From NCBI GenBank assembly GCA_020186115.1, contig WSYJ01000009.1:124001-188000 (forward strand): a stretch of DNA of 64,000 bases. Reading direction: 5' to 3'. Below, one piece after another: positions 59,309-64,000 of the stretch; the first letter of the stretch is position 1, and each line of letters starts with the position of its first letter. The notes under the pieces were generated by a model. The model was not told the origin of the DNA, did not search any database, and saw only the letters and a list, made by a program, of their open reading frames with translations. This DNA is from Histomonas meleagridis. Taxonomy: Eukaryota; Parabasalia; Tritrichomonadida; Dientamoebidae. The position numbers and the translations under genes are program-made.

Positions 59309-59788
59309 ATGTCGAACGAAGATTGCCCAGTTGTTGCAACCTTTTTCTCCTTCTTAGGTGTTGCCATCGCCCTTGCATTCACAGCCATAGGTTCTGGTTA
59401 TGGAACTGCCAAATCAGCCATTGGTGTTTTTGCTGTTTGTTCAATGCATCCTGAATTCATTTATCGTGGTTTAATGCCAATCATTATGGCTGGTATCGTT
59501 GGTATTTATGGGTTAGTTACAGCAGTTATTATTGCACCAAGCGTTAGACCACCATATCCACTTTTCAGAGGATATGCAAATCTTGCAGGTGGTCTCTCCG
59601 TCGCTTTAACAGGTCTTGCTTCAGGCATGTGTATTGGTGTTGCCGGTGACGCTGCCGCTCGTGCTATGGCTGAACAACCACGTTTGATCATGGGAGCAAT
59701 GCTTATTCTCATTTTCGGTGAAGTTTTGGGTCTTTACGGATTCATTGTTTCAATCATTTTAAGCACAAAGACTGCACCATGTGAATAA
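59309..59788 (+). CDS. VMA3: V-type proton ATPase proteolipid subunit c
   Basis: 159 residues from ATG 59309 (M-S-N-E-D-C-P-V). The open frame runs 23 codons further upstream, but that part is leader-like and not expected in the family. Four membrane helices are visible, in two related halves. The first has G-V-A-I-A-L-A-F-T-A-I-G-S-G-Y-G-T-A-K, the second G-L-A-S-G-M-C-I-G-V-A-G-D. Helix four carries the proton-binding glutamate in F-G-E-V-L-G-L-Y-G (near residue 138). Subunits c form the rotating ring of the vacuolar ATPase, which acidifies lysosomes and other vesicles. Length matches the usual 155-165. Codon use is C-rich for this genome, fitting high expression. Stop TAA followed by A. 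Confidence 0.96.
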   Translation: MSNEDCPVVATFFSFLGVAIALAFTAIGSGYGTAKSAIGVFAVCSMHPEFIYRGLMPIIMAGIVGIYGLVTAVIIAPSVRPPYPLFRGYANLAGGLSVALTGLASGMCIGVAGDAAARAMAEQPRLIMGAMLILIFGEVLGLYGFIVSIILSTKTAPCE

Positions 59789-59985
59789 ATCACACCCATT
59801 AAATTAAACATAAAAACCAATTGATTTCTTTTTTATTAATTAGCTATCTGTGATTTTTTGTTTACAATTATTTTCGTTTAAAAAATACATTTTAATGGCT
59901 TGATTTTAAAAATTTGAGGAAAATTAGGCCTAATTTTCTGAACAATGGCCATGGAGTTATTGACGATAACATTTATAAATACAGA

Positions 59986-61212
59986 ATGTCTAATGGTGAT
60001 TCGAACACCAAAATAATTGAAAATTCTAAATCACAGTATGTTGAAATCAATCTTCTAGTTAAACTTGAACATATCATATTTAATTTAACTGAAGAAAATC
60101 TAAATTTATCAATTGAACAAACAATGAAATTATTTGACCCAAAATTTCCTTATTCATGTAACTTAACTATTTGTGCTTTAGTATGTCATGCATTTTGTTC
60201 GAAAGTCAATGTAAATGATTTGTATTTAAGATATTTAGAATTAATTCAAACGAAAGAAGAAATTCAAAAAATTGATCCTAAAATATTAACAGTTTTTAAA
60301 ACCCAAACTTTTATACCATATTATTTAATAGAAAAAATGATATCGCAAAATCTAATAGATAAAAATATCACTAAAAACATTTTTTCACCTTATTTTGCTC
60401 ATTACAAAACAGAAAGAAGAGAAATCATAAAAATGAATTATTACCATCCATTATATGGTTCTTTTTTTAAAAATTATGATGAGCTTTCAAAGAATAATTG
60501 GGAACTTCATAAGAAATTAATTAGAGAAGGACATAATCCAAATGAAATTGCAAAAATAATTCGAAATGATGAAATAGAAAAACTTCAAGAAATATCAACA
60601 CAAACAAATTTTGATTTTAATAAAACAATTGAACCATCAATTTATGAAAGATATTCATTAGTTAATCAAAAACATGTTTCATTAATTGATTATGCAGCAT
60701 TTTTTTCTTCTGTTAAATGTTTTAAATATTTACTTATGAATGGCGCTAAAGTCGAAAACACAGGTAAATATGCAGTTGCAGGTGGAAATGAAGAAATCAT
60801 TCATTTATGTGAACAAAATCATTCATCATTTGAAGATGCATACGAAACTGCAATTAAATTTCATCAAAATGATATCTTCATATATTTATACGAATACAAA
60901 ATAAAGAAAATTGATAATTTAGAAGAATTAGGAAGGAAATGTATTTTTTATCATAATTATGAAATTTTTGCTTTTTTATTGAAAGAAGGAATGAAAATAA
61001 ATGATGATATTATTAACGAAACTTCAAGAATCGGAAATATATTTCTCGTAAAATCTTTTCTTAAAAAAAATCAAACACCAAAAGATATTTTAGTTTTTTC
61101 GTCAGAATCAGGAAACTTTGAACTTTTTAAATATATCATGGAACAAAAAATTGACGTAAACATTAAAAATATAATTTGTTTTAATAATTTAATGTTTCAA
61201 TATAATATTTGA
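59986..61212 (+). CDS. DUF3447/ankyrin family protein, head domain (best-preserved copy)
   Basis: The frame is open from before 59914 (TTG) to a TGA at 61210-61212; the first in-frame ATG is 59986 (M-S-N-G-D-S-N). The product is about 408 residues. Residues 20-190 are helical (S-I-E-Q-T-M-K-L-F-D-P-K-F-P). Then comes the shared head block N-Y-D-E-L-S-K-N-N-W-E-L-H-K-K, E-K-L-Q-E-I-S, E-R-Y-S-L-V-N and H-V-S-L-I-D-Y, followed by DUF3447-type degenerate ankyrin repeats (G-G-N-E-E-I-I-H-L-C-E-Q-N). The TGA falls inside the first spacer of the array that follows. The protein therefore either ends here, with a truncated ankyrin part, or continues if the spacer is removed from the RNA. Function is unknown; ankyrin repeats bind proteins. 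Confidence 0.75.
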   Translation: MSNGDSNTKIIENSKSQYVEINLLVKLEHIIFNLTEENLNLSIEQTMKLFDPKFPYSCNLTICALVCHAFCSKVNVNDLYLRYLELIQTKEEIQKIDPKILTVFKTQTFIPYYLIEKMISQNLIDKNITKNIFSPYFAHYKTERREIIKMNYYHPLYGSFFKNYDELSKNNWELHKKLIREGHNPNEIAKIIRNDEIEKLQEISTQTNFDFNKTIEPSIYERYSLVNQKHVSLIDYAAFFSSVKCFKYLLMNGAKVENTGKYAVAGGNEEIIHLCEQNHSSFEDAYETAIKFHQNDIFIYLYEYKIKKIDNLEELGRKCIFYHNYEIFAFLLKEGMKINDDIINETSRIGNIFLVKSFLKKNQTPKDILVFSSESGNFELFKYIMEQKIDVNIKNIICFNNLMFQYNI

Positions 61213-63660
61213 GAATTATTTAATATGTTTGATACAGCACTTATTTGTGCATCTTTAAATGGTCATATCGAAATAGTTAAATTACTTCTTGGCCAAAAAG
61301 GAATTGATGTTAATGCTAAAAATATTTATTTATTTTATTTAATATTTGTTTTAATTATTTTATATTTCTAAATAATATTTGGAAATTATTTAAAATATTA
61401 TGGACAGCACTTATATATGCATCTAGAAATTGTTATATAGAAATAGTTAAATTACTTCTTGAACAAAAAGGAATTGATATTAATGCTAAAGGTATTTATT
61501 TATTTTATTTAATATTTGTTTTAATAATTTAATAATTTTAAATAATATTTGGAAATTATTTAAGTTATTTTATACAGCACTTAGAGAAGCATCTTGGTAT
61601 GGTCATATAGAAATAGTTAAATTACTTCTTGAACAAGAAGGAATTGATATTAATGCTAAAGATAAAATTTATTTGTTTTATTTGATGTTTATTTTAATAA
61701 TTTTATATTTCAAAATAATAATTGGAAATTATTTAAAATATTTTTTACAGCACTTATATCTGCATCTAGAAATGGTCATACAGAAATAGTTGAATTACTT
61801 CTTGAACAAGAAGGAATTGATATTAATGCTAAAGGTATTTATTTATTTTATTTAATATTTATTTTAGTAATTTAATAATTTTAAATAATATTTGGAAATT
61901 ATTTAAGTTATTTTATACAGCACTTTTTGAAGCATCATCAAAAGGTCATACAGAAATAGTTAAATTACTTCTTGAACAAGAAGGAATTGATATTAATGCT
62001 AAAGATATTTATTTGTTTTATTTGATGTTTATTTTAATAATTTTATATTTCAAAATAATAATTGGAAATTATTTAAATTATTTGAAACAGCACTTATTTA
62101 TGCATCTTCAGAAGGTCATACAGAAATAGTTAAATTACTTCTTGAACAAGAAGGAATTGATATAAATGCTAAAGATATTTATTTGTTTTATTTGATATTT
62201 GTTTTTATAATTTCGTATTTCAAAATAACAATTGGGAATTATTTAAATTATTATGGACAGCACTTATTTATGCATCTTCAAAAGGTCATACAGAAATAGT
62301 TAAATTACTTCTTGAACAAAAAGGAATTGATATTAATGCAAAAGATAAAATTTATTTGTTTTATTTGATGTTTATTTTAATAATTTTATATTTCAAAATA
62401 ATATTTGGAAATTATTTAAATTATTTGAAACAGCACTTATGAATGCATCATCAAAAGGTCATACAGAAATAGTTAAATTACTTCTTGAACAAGAAGGAAT
62501 TGATATTAATATCAAAAATATTTATTTGTTTTATTTAATATTTATTTTAATAATTTCATATTTCAAAATAACAATTGGGAATTATTTAAATTATTATGGA
62601 CAGCACCTATTTATGCATCTTCAAAAGGTTATACAGAAATAGTTAAATTACTTCTTGAACAAAAAGGAATTGATATTAATGCTAAAGGTATTTATTTATT
62701 TTATTTAATATTTATTTTAATAATTTAATAATTTTAAATAATATTTGGAAATTATTTAAGTTATTTTATACAGCACTTTTTGAAGCATCATCAAAAGGTC
62801 ATACAGAAATAGTTAAATTACTTCTTGAACAAGAAGGAATTGATATTAATGCTAAAAATATTTATTTGTTTTATTTAATATTTGTTTTTATAATTTCGTA
62901 TTTCAAAATAATAATTGGAAATTATTTAAATTATTTGAAACAGCACTTATTTATGCATCTTCAGAAGGTCATACAGAAATAGTTAAATTACTTCTTGAAC
63001 AAGAAGGAATTGATATTAATACTAAAAATATTTATTTGTTTTATTTAATATTTGTTTTTATAATTTCATATTTCAAAATAATAATTGGAAATTATTTAAA
63101 TTATTTAATACAGCACTTATGTCTGCATCTTCAGAAGGTCATACAGACTTATTTAAATTACTTCTTGAACAAGAAGGAATTGATATTAATGCAAAAGATA
63201 TTTATTTATTTTATTTATTATTTGTTTTAATAATTTTATATTTCAAAATAATAATTGGAAATTATTTAAATTATTTGGAACAGCACTTATTAGAGCATCT
63301 TTTTATGGTCAGATAGAAATAGTTAAATTACTTCTTGAACAAGAAGGAATTGATATAAATGCAAAAGATATTTATTTGTTTTATTTATTATTTGTTTTAA
63401 TAATTTAATATTTCAAAATAATATTTAGAAATTATTTAAATTATTTGACACAGCACTTATTTATGCATCTGAAAATGGCCATACAGAAATAGTTAAATTA
63501 CTTCTTGAACAAGAAGGAATTGATATTAATGTTAAAGATGTAATTTATTTTAATAATTTGATATTTCAAAATAATATTTGAAAATTATTTAAATTATTTT
63601 ATACAGCACTTATTTATGCATCTTCAGAAGGTCATACAGAAATAGTTAAATTACTTACTT
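61213..63660 (+). repeat. Array of 15 ankyrin modules separated by frame-breaking spacers
   Basis: T-A-L module starts lie at 61234, 61404, 61574, 61747, 61917, 62087, 62257, 62430, 62600, 62770, 62940, 63110, 63280, 63450 and 63603. Steps are 170 bp except two of 173 and the last of 153. Every complete module has an uninterrupted 30-codon block with no stop or indel. The roughly 80-bp spacers contain stops in the reading frame and change frame by two. Spacers share a 5' part (ATTTATTTGTTTTATTTGAT or close) and a 3' part around TTTCAAAATAATAATTGG followed by AAATTATTTAAATTATTT. Residues 4, 5, 8 and 9 of the module vary (for example I-Y/S-E, F-E/S-K, R-E/W-Y, I-R/F-Y) while the remainder is nearly constant. 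The array stops mid-module at about 63658. It follows the head domain at 59986 in the same orientation. Confidence 0.88.
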
Positions 63661-63680
63661 ACTCTATCAATTGATAGAGT
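63661..63680. repeat. Perfect 20-bp palindrome at the end of the ankyrin array
   Basis: ACTCTATCAATTGATAGAGT equals its own reverse complement. It lies a few bases after the point where the last ankyrin module is cut (after ...AAATTACTT). It may mark the end of a mobile element or a recombination point; only the palindrome itself is seen. Confidence 0.7.
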
Positions 63681-63734
63681 GGTTCCGACCAATTATTGTC
63701 ACAAAAAATAGCCAAGTAAAGTTAAGAATTTTAC

Positions 63735-63908
63735 TTAACGTTCATTCTTATTATTTTCTTTTTTTGACTCTGGAGAGCTATAAGAATAATATTTCATCAA
63801 TTTATCGAGATCACCGCCAAAGCCACTGCTTAGATCTTTAAGTTTATTATCTTCTTTCTTTGTCCAAGCACAATATTTTCTTCCAGATTGATATATTTTA
63901 TGTCTTCC
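63735..63908 (-). pseudogene. Myb/SANT-like protein C-terminal remnant
   Basis: The minus frame ends at TAA 63735-63737 and is open to a TGA at 63909-63911. It reads G-R-K-Y-C-A-W-T-K-K-E-D-N-K-L then G-G-D-L-D-K-L-M-K-Y-Y and a Lys/Glu/Asn tail. W-T-x-x-E-D followed by a second hydrophobic helix is the start of a Myb/SANT repeat, a family common in trichomonads, where some members bind core promoter elements. There is no ATG in the frame. Upstream sequence looks related but out of frame or stopped, so it is probably a remnant or belongs to a gene broken by indels. The window ends at 64000. Confidence 0.4.
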
Positions 63909-64000
63909 TCATATGTGAGATTGAGAAAATGGGTTCAACGTTATGCACTATGTGCTGCATACAGCACCATTACTTTTATTATGTTTTTTTCCAGAAATTC

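Noticed and set aside
59914-59986. TTG at 59914 as start of the DUF3447/ankyrin protein
   Set aside because: TTG starts are not expected in this nuclear genome; ATG 59986 is used, with the caution that open sequence upstream may mean a frameshifted true start.
61213-63660. Ordinary GT-AG introns as the explanation of the spacers
   Set aside because: Only some spacers start with GGTATTT; most start GATATTT, GATAAAAT or AATATTT, so there is no constant GT. The trichomonad 3' consensus (ACTAACACACAG) is absent, and the ACAG before CACTT is demanded by the T-A-L codons anyway. Kept as an open question, not as a call.
1-64000. tRNA and rRNA genes
   Set aside because: No cloverleaf with the invariant GGTTCRA-type T-loop and no rRNA-like stretch was noticed by eye; a covariance-model scan could still find one.

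Overview
The window looks like a piece of nuclear genome from a parabasalid protist, most likely Tritrichomonas (possibly T. foetus). This rests on very AT-rich DNA, densely packed core genes mostly readable without introns, a BspA-like leucine-rich-repeat surface protein with S-N-T-F linker repeats and a transmembrane tail, DUF3447/ankyrin multigene-family members, a Maverick/Polinton-type DNA polymerase B fragment, many stop codons followed directly by A (TAAA), and short leaders with TCA-type initiator-like motifs. The species call is inference from family content.

Layout. Positions 1-6800 are accessory: an ankyrin-module array (1-1180), a decayed Maverick fragment (about 1560-4745: structural-protein piece, DNA polymerase B with two frameshifts, and one further small gene) and a decayed DUF3447/ankyrin gene that begins directly at the Maverick junction. 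Positions 7024-36041 are a core block: unrecognised helical and coiled-coil proteins, an RRM protein, WD40-like and broken armadillo/coiled-coil genes, the Pol I/III subunit RPAC2/AC19, a putative secreted cationic-peptide precursor, a disordered protein with a seven-fold short motif, valyl-tRNA synthetase, a BspA-like protein, SMC3, ribosomal protein eS7, and a cytosolic Hsp70 reading frame with five insertions. Positions 36042-43305 are gene-poor and hold a third DUF3447/ankyrin pseudogene on the minus strand. Positions 43306-59788 are a second core block: LARP1-type DM15 protein, GAF-domain cyclic-nucleotide phosphodiesterase, exportin-T-like karyopherin, WDR11-like WD40 protein, LRRC56/ODA8-like protein, kelch/coiled-coil protein and the V-ATPase c subunit. 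Positions 59986-63660 are a fourth DUF3447/ankyrin locus, with the best-preserved head domain and 15 ankyrin modules, cut off abruptly beside a 20-bp palindrome and a Myb/SANT-like remnant.

The most unusual structure is the ankyrin arrays. Each 30-codon ankyrin module is open and intact in nearly all units, but successive modules are separated by a conserved AT-rich spacer of about 63 or 80 bp that carries stops and usually shifts the frame. The residues that vary between modules are those that vary on the binding face of ankyrin repeats. Possible readings are mini-introns without an invariant GT, a store of donor cassettes for gene conversion, or a recently amplified satellite made from a pseudogene. 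RNA evidence would decide.

The core genes form no operon-like pathway. They are housekeeping, cytoskeletal/flagellar and signalling genes with short intergenic gaps and several divergent pairs. Several otherwise good genes carry single-base frameshifts or one in-frame stop, which could be real decay or unpolished assembly.
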